From: CADCVT01 sp036389485
GTDB lineage: Bacteria > Actinomycetota > Thermoleophilia > Solirubrobacterales > Solirubrobacteraceae
NCBI GenBank assembly: GCA_036389485.1
Contig: DASVPR010000021.1
Location: forward strand, 1 to 64,000
Reading direction: 5' to 3'
DNA: 64,000 bases
The notes under the pieces: generated by a model
Told to the model about the DNA's origin: nothing
Databases searched by the model: none
The model's input: the letters and a program-made list of their open reading frames with translations, nothing else
Shown here: in pieces, positions 1-7,294 of the stretch
Layout: every line of letters starts with the position of its first letter
How positions within the stretch are numbered: position 1 is the stretch's first letter
Made by a program: the position numbers and the translations under genes

Positions 1-1
1 C

Positions 2-97
2 GCGTACTTCCAGCTCCGCCGGACCGTCTCGGAGTGGCGCGAGGAGCCCGCGCGGGGGGACGTGTCCGTCCCGGCCGGTTGCTACTATACAAAATGA
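2..97 (+). CDS. C-terminal end of an unidentified protein (cut by window edge)
   Basis: An open frame enters from the left edge and ends at TGA 95-97. It encodes about 31 residues ending ...DVSVPAGCYYTK. The trxB start codon lies one base after this stop, and trxB has no Shine-Dalgarno of its own, so the frame is probably the 3' end of a gene translationally coupled to trxB. The piece is too short to assign to a family. A non-coding leader is the alternative. Confidence 0.35.
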   Translation, partial: AYFQLRRTVSEWREEPARGDVSVPAGCYYTK

Positions 98-98
98 A

Positions 99-1130
99 GT
101 GAACGACCGGATCGAGAACGTCATCATCGTCGGCAGCGGCCCGGCGGGCTACACGGCGGCGCTGTACACCGCGCGTGCGAACCTCGAGCCCCTCGTCATC
201 GAGGGCTTCTTCTGGGGCGGCCTGCTCCAGCAGACCACCGAGGTCGAGAACTTCCCCGGCTTCCGCGACGGGATCATGGGCCCCGCGCTGATGGAGGAGA
301 TGCGCGCCCAGGCGGAGCGGTTCGGGGCCGAGCTGGTGCCCGACGACGTGGTCGAGGTCGAGCTCACCGGTGACGTCAAGGTGATCAAGACGACCACGGA
401 CACCTACACCGCCCGCACGGTCATCCTGGCCATGGGCTCCGGCTACCGGAAGCTCGGGCTGCCCCGCGAGGAGGCGCTGTCGGGCCGTGGGGTCTCCTGG
501 TGCGCGACGTGCGACGGCTTCTTCTTCCGCGAGCAGCACATCGCGGTGGTGGGCGGCGGCGACTCGGCGATGGAAGAGGCCATCTTCCTCGCCAAGTTCT
601 CGTCCAAGGTCTCGATCGTGCACCGGCGCGACGAGTTCCGCGCGTCGAAGATCATGCTCGAGCGTGCTCGGGCGATCGAGAACATCGAGTGGATGACGCC
701 GTACACCGTCGACGAGTTCGTCGCCGGCGACTCCGGCGGCCTGCACCACGCGCGCCTGCGCAACGCCGAGACCGGCGAGCAGCAGGACGTCGAGATCTCC
801 GGGGCGTTCATCGCGATCGGCCACGAGCCGCAGTCCCAGCTCGTCACCGGTCAGGTCGAGACCGACGACGAGGGCTACGTCATCACCCAGGGCCGCTCGA
901 CGCGCACGAACAGGCCCGGCGTCTTCGCGGCGGGCGACCTCGTCGACCACACCTACCGTCAGGCGATCACGGCCGCCGGCTCCGGCTGCCAGGCCGCGCT
1001 CGACGCCGAGTGGTACCTGCGCGACACGCCGCAGGTCCCGACGCCCGAGGGCATGCCGGCGGGCGACCTCGCCGAGGCCCAGTGGGCCCCGACGGCGCAG
1101 CCGACGCAGTCCCAGCCCGTCGGCGACTAA
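99..1130 (+). CDS. trxB: Thioredoxin-disulfide reductase
   Basis: Cytosolic FAD/NADPH enzyme that reduces thioredoxin. The N-terminal FAD motif GSGPAG is at about residues 12-17. The redox-active pair CATC is at 135-138, followed by the NADPH motif GGGDS near 152, and the C-terminal FAD motif AAGDLVD comes after that. The order is that of low-molecular-weight bacterial TrxB. The 343 residues exceed the usual 310-320 because of a Pro/Gln-rich tail after the catalytic core. The GTG start at 99 places the FAD motif at the family-typical distance; the ATG at 94 runs into a stop after two codons. No thioredoxin gene is adjacent. The stop codon overlaps that of the convergent acyltransferase-like gene. 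Confidence 0.96.
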   Translation: MNDRIENVIIVGSGPAGYTAALYTARANLEPLVIEGFFWGGLLQQTTEVENFPGFRDGIMGPALMEEMRAQAERFGAELVPDDVVEVELTGDVKVIKTTTDTYTARTVILAMGSGYRKLGLPREEALSGRGVSWCATCDGFFFREQHIAVVGGGDSAMEEAIFLAKFSSKVSIVHRRDEFRASKIMLERARAIENIEWMTPYTVDEFVAGDSGGLHHARLRNAETGEQQDVEISGAFIAIGHEPQSQLVTGQVETDDEGYVITQGRSTRTNRPGVFAAGDLVDHTYRQAITAAGSGCQAALDAEWYLRDTPQVPTPEGMPAGDLAEAQWAPTAQPTQSQPVGD

Positions 1131-2506
1131 CGCGACGCGCCGCCGGCGCCCTTCCCGCGCGGCTTCGCGCCCCCACCGCGCGGCTTCGCGCCGGCGCCGC
1201 CCCTCTTGGCCCTCGCACGCGCGCGCGTGCGCGTGGTCTTCGGGGTCCGGCGGGTGAGGGGCGCGGCGGCGAGGCCGAGCAGCTCGGCGAGCGCGTCGAC
1301 GAGGCCGACGGCGATCGCGTCGAGGTCGGGCACGGCGTCGTAGTCGGCGAGGAGGCCGAAGTTCATCCCGCCGTCGTACGACGTGGCCGCGACGCCGAGC
1401 GCGTGGCCGGCGGGGAGGCCGGGGATCGGGAACGTCCTCTCGAGGCGGCGGCCGACGAGGTAGAGCGTGGACTGCGGGCCCGGGACGTTCGTGACGAGCA
1501 GGTTCGAGCTGCGGGACGCGAGGCCGATCCGCGCGGCGCGCGCCAGGATCGTCGGCGGCTCGAAGTCGCCGCACGCCGCGATGACGTCCGCGCGCAGGGC
1601 CCGCTGCGACTCGGCGAGCGCGCGCATGTGGTCGGCGATCGTGCGCAGCCGCTGGATCGGGTCCGGGACGTCGAGCGGCAGCGGGCAGTCGACCTGCACC
1701 AGCCGGCCGCCGCTCGCCGACATCGGCACGCCCGCGACCACCTCCACGCCCTCGGTGCGCGTGCCGCGGCCGTGCAGCCAGCGCCGCAGCGCGCCGGCGA
1801 CCACGGCGAGGACCGCGTCGTTGACGGTGCCGCCGAACGCGTCCTTGACGGCGCGGAAGTCGTCGAGGCGGGCGTCGACCACGGCGAGCCGGCGGTGCGG
1901 CCCGGTGCGCACGTTCAGCGGCGAGCTCGGGGGTGTGCTGAGCGGCGCGCGCGCCAGCTCGGTCGCCGTCTCCAGCGCGCGCCGTGCGCGGTCGATCGCG
2001 GTGCTCGGGCGCAGCGCCTCGTTGACCGCCTCGGCGGCGAGCTGCGCCGGCGTCGGCGCGGGGCGCGGCTCCCAGTGCTCCGGCGGCGGGTCCTGCACGT
2101 CGGGCGTCGTGTCGAAGAGCGTCGAGACGATGGCGGCATCCGTCGCGTCCTCCACCAGCTCCAGCCCGGTCTTCGAGACGAGCGCCCAGCCTCCGCCCTC
2201 GAGGTGCTCGACGATCCACAGCTCCCACAGCGGCTTGGAGCGGTCGAGCTGCTGCGAGAACACCCGCGCGGCGAGCGCGTTGAGCTTCGCCGCGTCGCCG
2301 GGCGCGGGCAGGCCCGTGTGGCGGACGTGGTAGCGCAGGTTGAACGCCGGGTCGTCGACCCAGCGCGGGTCGCCGAGCCCGAGCGGCGGGGCCACGAGCC
2401 GGCGCCGGTAGCGCGGCACGCGGTGCAGCCGCGCGCGCACGCGCTCGAGCACCTCCGGGTACGGCGGCGGCGGGCCTTCCAGCAGCGCGATCCCACCGGT
2501 GTGCAC
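1127..2506 (-). CDS. WS/DGAT-family acyltransferase-like protein lacking the catalytic HHxxxDG motif
   Basis: The family makes wax esters or triacylglycerol from acyl-CoA. Family signatures present are PLWELWIVEHL near residue 92, the GGTVNDAVLAVVAGALRRWL block opening the C-terminal half, and SNLLVTNVPGP near 330. Two things are wrong for an active enzyme. Where HHxxxDG should stand, the sequence reads GLELVED (residues 114-120, bases 2147-2167). The protein also begins at a GTG that corresponds to about residue 25 of relatives, with an in-frame TAG four codons upstream, so the N-terminal motif around the SPxD region is absent. The frame is otherwise open for 459 residues with strong conservation, so it looks like a retained pseudo-enzyme rather than random decay; recent inactivation is possible. 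It overlaps the trxB stop and diverges from the SDR gene after 24 bp. Confidence 0.8.
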   Translation of the reverse strand: MHTGGIALLEGPPPPYPEVLERVRARLHRVPRYRRRLVAPPLGLGDPRWVDDPAFNLRYHVRHTGLPAPGDAAKLNALAARVFSQQLDRSKPLWELWIVEHLEGGGWALVSKTGLELVEDATDAAIVSTLFDTTPDVQDPPPEHWEPRPAPTPAQLAAEAVNEALRPSTAIDRARRALETATELARAPLSTPPSSPLNVRTGPHRRLAVVDARLDDFRAVKDAFGGTVNDAVLAVVAGALRRWLHGRGTRTEGVEVVAGVPMSASGGRLVQVDCPLPLDVPDPIQRLRTIADHMRALAESQRALRADVIAACGDFEPPTILARAARIGLASRSSNLLVTNVPGPQSTLYLVGRRLERTFPIPGLPAGHALGVAATSYDGGMNFGLLADYDAVPDLDAIAVGLVDALAELLGLAAAPLTRRTPKTTRTRARARAKRGGAGAKPRGGGAKPRGKGAGGASR

Positions 2507-2514
2507 GATCGGAA

Positions 2515-2522
2515 CCTATAGG
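2515..2522. promoter_or_regulatory. Symmetric -10-like box CCTATAGG between divergent genes
   Basis: The 24-bp gap between the divergent WS/DGAT-like gene (start 2506) and the SDR gene (start 2531) contains the perfect palindrome CCTATAGG. Read either way it offers a TATAGG hexamer whose 3' end lies about 8 nt from the start codon of the gene on that side. This is the spacing expected if both mRNAs are leaderless, and neither gene has a Shine-Dalgarno. No clear -35 was identified. Promoter activity is inferred. Confidence 0.45.
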
Positions 2523-2530
2523 GTCCTCTC

Positions 2531-3382
2531 ATGGCGGAATCGCGTGCTGTCCTCATCACCGGGTGCTCCACGGGCATAGGCCGCGCCACCGCCGAGCACC
2601 TCGCCGAGAAGGGGTGGCCGGTGTACGCGACGGCGCGGCGCCTGGAGTCGATCGCGGACCTCGAGGGCAAGGGCTGCAAGGTGCTCGCGCTCGACGTCAC
2701 CGACGATGACTCGATGGCCGGCGCGGTCGACCAGATCAAGGCCGAGCACGGCGCGGTCGGCGTGCTCGTCAACAACGCGGGCTACTCGCAGAGCGGGACC
2801 ATCGAGGAGGTCCCGATGGAGGACGTCCGCCGCCAGTTCGAGACGAACGTCTTCGGGCTCGTGCGGATGACGCAGCTCGTCCTGCCCGGGATGCGCGAGC
2901 AGCGCTGGGGCAAGATCGTGAACATCAGCTCGATGGGGGCGAACTTCACGTTCCCCGGCGGCGGCTTCTACCACGCGACGAAGCACGCGGTGGACGCGCT
3001 CACCGACGCGCTGCGCTTCGAGGTCAAGGGCTTCGGGATCGACGCGATCATCATCCAGCCGGGGCTGATCATGACCAACTTCGGCGAGCGTGCGGTCGGC
3101 GAGATGCAGAGCGCCACGAACGGCGGCGACGGGCCGTACGCGGAGTTCAACGCGCGGCTCGCGGAGGCGACCAAGGGCGTCTACGAGCAGGGGCCGGCGG
3201 CGAAGCTCGGCGGCGGGCCGGACAAGGTCGCCAAGGCGATCGAGAAGGCGATCACCGCGCGGCGGCCGAAGGCCCGCTACCTCGTGACCCCGTCCGCCCA
3301 CCTGCTGATCAACCAGAAGCGGCTCATGCCCGACCGCGTCTGGGACGCGTTCCTGAAGACGCAGTTCAAGCAGCCGAAGTAG
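2531..3382 (+). CDS. Short-chain dehydrogenase/reductase (classical SDR)
   Basis: NAD(P)-dependent oxidoreductase with a Rossmann fold. The cofactor motif TGCSTGIG is at residues 10-17, NNAG at 81-84, the catalytic Ser at 133/134, and YHATK at 147-151 supplies the catalytic Tyr and Lys. The 283-residue length is slightly long for classical SDRs. The PG motif after the active site (QPGLIMTNF) is intact. The substrate cannot be read from sequence; relatives of this shape act on steroids, retinoids or acyl chains. It starts at an ATG with no leader room and probably shares a bidirectional promoter with the WS/DGAT-like gene, which hints at lipid metabolism. Confidence 0.92.
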   Translation: MAESRAVLITGCSTGIGRATAEHLAEKGWPVYATARRLESIADLEGKGCKVLALDVTDDDSMAGAVDQIKAEHGAVGVLVNNAGYSQSGTIEEVPMEDVRRQFETNVFGLVRMTQLVLPGMREQRWGKIVNISSMGANFTFPGGGFYHATKHAVDALTDALRFEVKGFGIDAIIIQPGLIMTNFGERAVGEMQSATNGGDGPYAEFNARLAEATKGVYEQGPAAKLGGGPDKVAKAIEKAITARRPKARYLVTPSAHLLINQKRLMPDRVWDAFLKTQFKQPK

Positions 3383-4081
3383 CTACGTCAGCGGCTCCGA
3401 GAGGATGCCCTCGATCGCGAGCAGCCGCTGCTTCTTCTCCAGGCCGCCCGTGTAGCCGCCGAGCTTCCCGCCGCTGCGCAGGACCCGGTGGCACGGCACG
3501 ACGATCGGGAGCGGGTTGGAGCCAAGCGCGTTGCCCGCGGCGCGCGTCGCGCGCTCGCTGCCCGCCGCGGCCGCGACGTCCTTGTACGTGCTGACCTCGC
3601 CGAACGGGATCGCGGCGGTCGCCTGCAGGACGCGGCGGGTGAAGCCGCTCGTCAGCGACCAGTCGAGCTCGAGGTCGAAGCCGCGGCGCCGGCCGCCGAA
3701 GTACTCGTCCAGCTCGCGGCGCAGCGGGTCGAAGTCGCGGCGGCGCTCGAGGATCCGGGGCGAGATCCGGGTCGCGAGGTGCTCGAGCACGGGGTCGAGG
3801 CCGCCGTTGAAGTCCTCGTAGGCGAGGCGGACGAGGCCGCGCGGGGTCGCGGCGGCGACGAGCGGCCCGAGCGGGGAGTCGAGCTCGGAGTACGTCACGT
3901 CGACGAGGCCGTCGGCGTGCGCGCGCTCGGCGGCCCGGCGCACGGCGCCCGCGACGTCCAGCGAGGCGACGCCGCTTCGCAGCGCGGCCGCGACGGCGGC
4001 GTCGCTCCTCTCCGGGGCGGAGTGGTTGGTCGAACCGGCCCCCTCGGGCCGGCCGTGCGAGATGTTGCGGGGCGGGGTCAT
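3383..4081 (-). CDS. ogt: Methylated-DNA--protein-cysteine S-methyltransferase
   Basis: Suicide DNA-repair protein that moves alkyl groups from O6-alkylguanine to its own cysteine. The acceptor motif VPCHRVL is near residue 197, preceded by the DNA-binding helix segment SERATRAAGNAL and by FGEVSTYKDVA. An N-terminal RNase-H-like domain is recognisable from SPLGPLVAAATPRGLVRL onward, after a low-complexity lead of about 60 residues that is longer than in most Ogt proteins. The chosen ATG at 4081 forms an ATGA overlap with the sigma-factor stop; an in-frame ATG four codons upstream is also possible. Co-transcription with the ECF sigma gene is very likely from the overlap. Confidence 0.9.
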   Translation of the reverse strand: MTPPRNISHGRPEGAGSTNHSAPERSDAAVAAALRSGVASLDVAGAVRRAAERAHADGLVDVTYSELDSPLGPLVAAATPRGLVRLAYEDFNGGLDPVLEHLATRISPRILERRRDFDPLRRELDEYFGGRRRGFDLELDWSLTSGFTRRVLQATAAIPFGEVSTYKDVAAAAGSERATRAAGNALGSNPLPIVVPCHRVLRSGGKLGGYTGGLEKKQRLLAIEGILSEPLT

Positions 4082-4545
4082 GCGGGGGTCCATTCCTTGC
4101 GGAGCTTGGCGAGGCCGTCCGCGAGCGCTCGGCGCGCGGCCTCCTCGGAGGAGTCGAGGACGGTGGCGATCTCGCGATGGGAGAGGTCGCCGACGAAGCG
4201 CAGCAGGACGGCGCCGCGCTGCTTCGGCGGGAGGTCGTGTACCGCGTTCCAGAGGCCGTCGTCCCGGACCGGGTGCTCACCGGGGGCGGCGCCGGGGTCG
4301 GCGTCCTCCACGGGGATCGCCCGTCGCGCACGGGCGCGGTGGTGGTCGAGCGCCTTGTTGTGGGCGATCGTGAGCAGCCACCCGCGGAGGTTGTCGGCGT
4401 GGCGCAGGCGCGGGTACGCGCGCAGCGCCGCGATCACGGTCTCCTGGAAGCAGTCGTCCGCGTCGACCGGCCCGACGGACGCGACGAGGAAGCGCAGGAC
4501 GCTCTCGGCGTGGTCGTCGAGCAGGCGCTGGAACGGAGGGGGCAC
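4078..4545 (-). CDS. ECF-type RNA polymerase sigma factor
   Basis: Small sigma-70 family regulator of 155 residues. Region 2 is seen as LLDDHAESVLRFLVASVGPVD, then DDCFQETVIAALRAYPRL and NLRGWLLTIAHNKALDHHR. Region 4 is LPPKQRGAVLLRFVGDLSHREIA, with a helix-turn-helix ending LRKEW. It starts at a GTG one base after the stop of the upstream dehydrogenase and overlaps the alkyltransferase gene by four bases. No anti-sigma gene is adjacent, so control may be transcriptional or through a distant partner. Pairing with a DNA-alkylation repair gene suggests a stress role, but the position at the end of a beta-oxidation operon is odd. Confidence 0.88.
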   Translation of the reverse strand: MPPPFQRLLDDHAESVLRFLVASVGPVDADDCFQETVIAALRAYPRLRHADNLRGWLLTIAHNKALDHHRARARRAIPVEDADPGAAPGEHPVRDDGLWNAVHDLPPKQRGAVLLRFVGDLSHREIATVLDSSEEAARRALADGLAKLRKEWTPA

Positions 4546-4546
4546 G

Positions 4547-6127
4547 TCAGTCCAACGCCGTGTCCTCGTGGAACGTGAGGTCGAGCGCGGCGTGGCGGCG
4601 CAGCTCCGGCGCGATCCGGTACGCGTCGCCGCGGTCGGCGCGCAGCGCGGCGAGGACGGCGACGACGTGCTCCAGCCCGATGAGGTCGGCCCACGCGAGC
4701 GGCCCGCGCGGGTGGTTCATGCCGAGGACAAGTCCGGTGTCGATGTCCTCCGCGCTGCCGACGCCCTCGCCGAGCGCGAACGCCGCCTCGTTGACGAGCT
4801 GGCAGACGATCCGCCCGAGCACCAGCCCCGGGGCGTCGCCGACCCACGCGACGTGCTTGCCGAGCGCGGCGAAGAACGCCTCGCCCCGCTCCGCCGCGGC
4901 CGCCGCCGTGTACGGCCCGCGGGTCATCTCGACCAGCCGCGCCTCGCCGAGCGGCGGCAGCGCGTGGAAGCCGGCCGCCGGCCCGTCGCCGTCGAGCTCG
5001 GCCAGCGAAGCGCGGTCGCAGAGCAGCAGCTGCGGCGCGCCCTCGAGCGGAGGCTCGTCGTCGTCGCGCCCGCAGTCGATCGACAGCCACGGCACCTCGC
5101 CCCCGACCTCGTCCGGCGGGCGCACGTCGAACCCCGCGGAGGAGGCCAGCCCGCCGAGCTCGCCGGCGAGCGGAGAGTGGCCCGCGAGCGCGACGAGGGG
5201 GACTGTCCCCCGATTGTTAAGGGGACTGTCCCCCGAATATGAAGGGGACTGTCCCCCCTCGGGCGGCGGGGGGTCGTCGGGGCGGTGCGGACCGTCGCCG
5301 TACTCGTACCAGCCGCGCCCGGTCTTCCGGCCGTGCCGCCCGCTCGCCGCCATCCGCGCCTGCAGCGGCGACGGCCGCCAGCGCGGCTCGCCGAACGAGA
5401 GCGAGTAGAACGACTTGGAGACCTCGAAGCCGACGTCGATCCCGACGAGGTCGGACAGCTCGAACGGGCCCATGCGGAAGCCGCCGCCCATGCGCACGAT
5501 CCGGTCGATCGCCGGCGCGTCGGCGAGGCCCTCCTGCAGGCAGCGCAGCCCCTCGAGCCCGAACGGCCGGTTGCAGCGGTTGACGAGGAAGCCGGGGCCG
5601 TCGGCGGCGTCGATGACCGTCCGCCCCATCGCCCGGCCCAGCTCGCGGACCCGCTCGACCGCCCACTCCGCGGAGCCGACGCCCGCGATCACCTCGACGA
5701 GCTTCATCACCGGCGCGGGGTTGAAGAAGTGCATCCCGACCACCCGCTCCGGCCGCTCGACGCCCGCGGCGACCGCCGTCACCGGGATCGAGGACGTGTT
5801 CGTCGCCAGGACGCACTCCGGCCCCACGACCTCCGCGATCTCTCCGAAGACGCGCTGCTTCAGCGCGAGGTCCTCCGGGATCGCCTCGATCACGACCTCG
5901 CACCCGCTCAGCTCCTCGGCGGAGGGGACCACGCGGAGGCGGCGCAGAGCGCCGGGGTCGGCGCGACCGCGAGCGGCCGCCTTGTCGATGCCCTGAGCGA
6001 TCCTCTCGCGGGCCCGCTCGAGGGCGGCGGGGTCGGCGTCGAGCAGCAGCGTCTCCTCGCCGGCCTGGCACCCGAGCTGCGCGATGCCGGCGCCCATCGT
6101 GCCGGCGCCGACGACGCCGATGGTCAT
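4547..6127 (-). CDS. 3-hydroxyacyl-CoA dehydrogenase (PaaH/HBDH type, duplicated C-domain)
   Basis: NAD-dependent oxidation of 3-hydroxyacyl-CoA in beta-oxidation or phenylacetate degradation. The N-terminal Rossmann domain starts MTIGVVGAGTMGAGIAQ; NTSSIPVT and HFFNPAPVMKLVEVI follow. The first helical C-domain ends GRKTGRGWYEYG near residue 280. A second, partial C-domain occupies about residues 425-515 (LVNEAAFALGEGVGSAEDID, GMNHPRGPLAWADLIGLE), as in 500-residue PaaH proteins. The linker between them, residues about 290-311, is encoded by three copies of a palindromic 13-mer. The start at 6127 makes an ATGA overlap with the acyl-CoA dehydrogenase stop. An open frame continues upstream but is antisense-like noise inside the neighbouring gene. 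Confidence 0.9.
   Translation of the reverse strand: MTIGVVGAGTMGAGIAQLGCQAGEETLLLDADPAALERARERIAQGIDKAAARGRADPGALRRLRVVPSAEELSGCEVVIEAIPEDLALKQRVFGEIAEVVGPECVLATNTSSIPVTAVAAGVERPERVVGMHFFNPAPVMKLVEVIAGVGSAEWAVERVRELGRAMGRTVIDAADGPGFLVNRCNRPFGLEGLRCLQEGLADAPAIDRIVRMGGGFRMGPFELSDLVGIDVGFEVSKSFYSLSFGEPRWRPSPLQARMAASGRHGRKTGRGWYEYGDGPHRPDDPPPPEGGQSPSYSGDSPLNNRGTVPLVALAGHSPLAGELGGLASSAGFDVRPPDEVGGEVPWLSIDCGRDDDEPPLEGAPQLLLCDRASLAELDGDGPAAGFHALPPLGEARLVEMTRGPYTAAAAAERGEAFFAALGKHVAWVGDAPGLVLGRIVCQLVNEAAFALGEGVGSAEDIDTGLVLGMNHPRGPLAWADLIGLEHVVAVLAALRADRGDAYRIAPELRRHAALDLTFHEDTALD
5197..5258. repeat. Three direct copies of palindrome GGGGACTGTCCCC inside a coding linker
   Basis: Cores lie at 5198-5210, 5221-5233 and 5244-5256, spaced exactly 23 bp apart. 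Each core is a perfect inverted repeat around a central T, and flanking C/G bases extend some copies. The 9-10 bp spacers are AT-rich (GATTGTTAA, GAATATGAA), in sharp contrast with the surrounding gene. Because 23 is not a multiple of three, the copies are translated in three different frames (GGQSP, GDSPL, GTVPL on the minus strand) without a stop. I cannot assign it to a named repeat family. Confidence 0.85.
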
Positions 6128-7284
6128 GCCGCGTCCGGCACCAGCGCGTTCAGGCCGGTCAGCGCGCGGCCGATGATCAGCTTCTGGATCTGCGAGGTGC
6201 CCTCGTAGAGCGTCGTCACGCGGACGTCGCGGAACCACCGCTCGACCGGGTGGTCGTCGACGTAGCCGGCGCCGCCGTGGACCTGGATCGCCGTGTTCGC
6301 GCACTCGACGGCGGCCTCCGTCGCGTACAGCTTCGCCACCGAGGTCTCCAGCGTGTTCGGCTCGCCGCGGTCCTTCAGCCACGCCGCGCGCCAGACGAGC
6401 ATCCGCGCCGCGTCGGCCTTGACCTTCATGTCCGCGATCATCGCCTGCACGAGCTGGAACGACCCGATCGGCCGCCCGAACTGCTCGCGCTCCTTCGCGT
6501 AGGCGACCGACTCGTCGACGCACCCCTGGCAGATCCCGACGCAGCCCGCCGCGACGCTGAACCGCCCGGAGTCCAGAGCGCTCATCGCGACCTTGAACCC
6601 GTCGCCGACCTCGCCGAGCATCTCGGTCGCCTCGACGTCGTCGAGCGAGATCGCCGCGGTGTCCGATCCGTGGAGGCCCATCTTCCCGTGGATCTCGGAG
6701 GGCTGGAACCCGGGCTGGTCGGTGTCGACGAGGAAGCAGGCGAGCCCGCGGTGCTTCAAAGAGGGATCCGTCTGCGCGAACACCAGCGCGACGCGAGCGT
6801 GGTTGCCCATCGAGATCCACATCTTCGCCCCGTTGAGGAGCCACTTGTCGCCCTCGCGCCGCGCGCGCGTCCTCTGGTTGGCCGCGTCGGACCCGGTGTC
6901 CGGCTCGGTGAGCCCGAAGCACCCGAGCCACTCGCCCGAGCACAGCTTCGGGAGGTAGGCCCGCTTCTGCTCCTCGGTGCCCCAGCGCAGGATCGCGCTG
7001 CACACCAGCGAGGTCTGCACGGAGACGACGGTCCGCATGGCGGAGTCCGCCCGCCCGATCTCCTCGACGATGAGCCCGTAGGTCGTGTAGTCCAGGCCGG
7101 CGCCGCCGTACTCGGAGGGGATGATCGCGCCGAGGTAGCCCTGCGCGGCGATCCGCTTCACCAGCTCGGTGTCGAAGTGGTGGTTGCGCGCGTTCTCCTT
7201 GGCGCGCGGCACGATCTCCTTGTCGGCGAAGCGCCGCGCCGTCTCGCTGACGAGCCGCTGCTCGTCGGTCAGCCCGAAGTCCAT
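6124..7284 (-). CDS. Acyl-CoA dehydrogenase
   Basis: FAD enzyme introducing the alpha-beta double bond in acyl-CoA, the first step of beta-oxidation. The 386-residue length is typical. Visible signatures are GCFGLTEPDTGSDAANQ (FAD and substrate region), KMWISMGNHARVALVFA, EREQFGRPIGSFQLVQAMIADM, QVHGGAGYVDDHPVERWFRDVRV, and the catalytic base Glu361 in LYEGTSQIQ, the position used by short/branched-chain and glutaryl-type enzymes. The next step of the pathway is encoded by the overlapping downstream 3-hydroxyacyl-CoA dehydrogenase. The upstream gene ends 10 bp away, so it sits in the same minus-strand run. Confidence 0.95.
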   Translation of the reverse strand: MDFGLTDEQRLVSETARRFADKEIVPRAKENARNHHFDTELVKRIAAQGYLGAIIPSEYGGAGLDYTTYGLIVEEIGRADSAMRTVVSVQTSLVCSAILRWGTEEQKRAYLPKLCSGEWLGCFGLTEPDTGSDAANQRTRARREGDKWLLNGAKMWISMGNHARVALVFAQTDPSLKHRGLACFLVDTDQPGFQPSEIHGKMGLHGSDTAAISLDDVEATEMLGEVGDGFKVAMSALDSGRFSVAAGCVGICQGCVDESVAYAKEREQFGRPIGSFQLVQAMIADMKVKADAARMLVWRAAWLKDRGEPNTLETSVAKLYATEAAVECANTAIQVHGGAGYVDDHPVERWFRDVRVTTLYEGTSQIQKLIIGRALTGLNALVPDAA

Positions 7285-7294
7285 GCGCCGGACG

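Noticed and set aside
6128..7003. Upstream extension of the 3-hydroxyacyl-CoA dehydrogenase frame
   Set aside because: It lies wholly within the acyl-CoA dehydrogenase gene in another frame. The true Rossmann start MTIGVVGAGTMG is at 6127 with an ATGA overlap.
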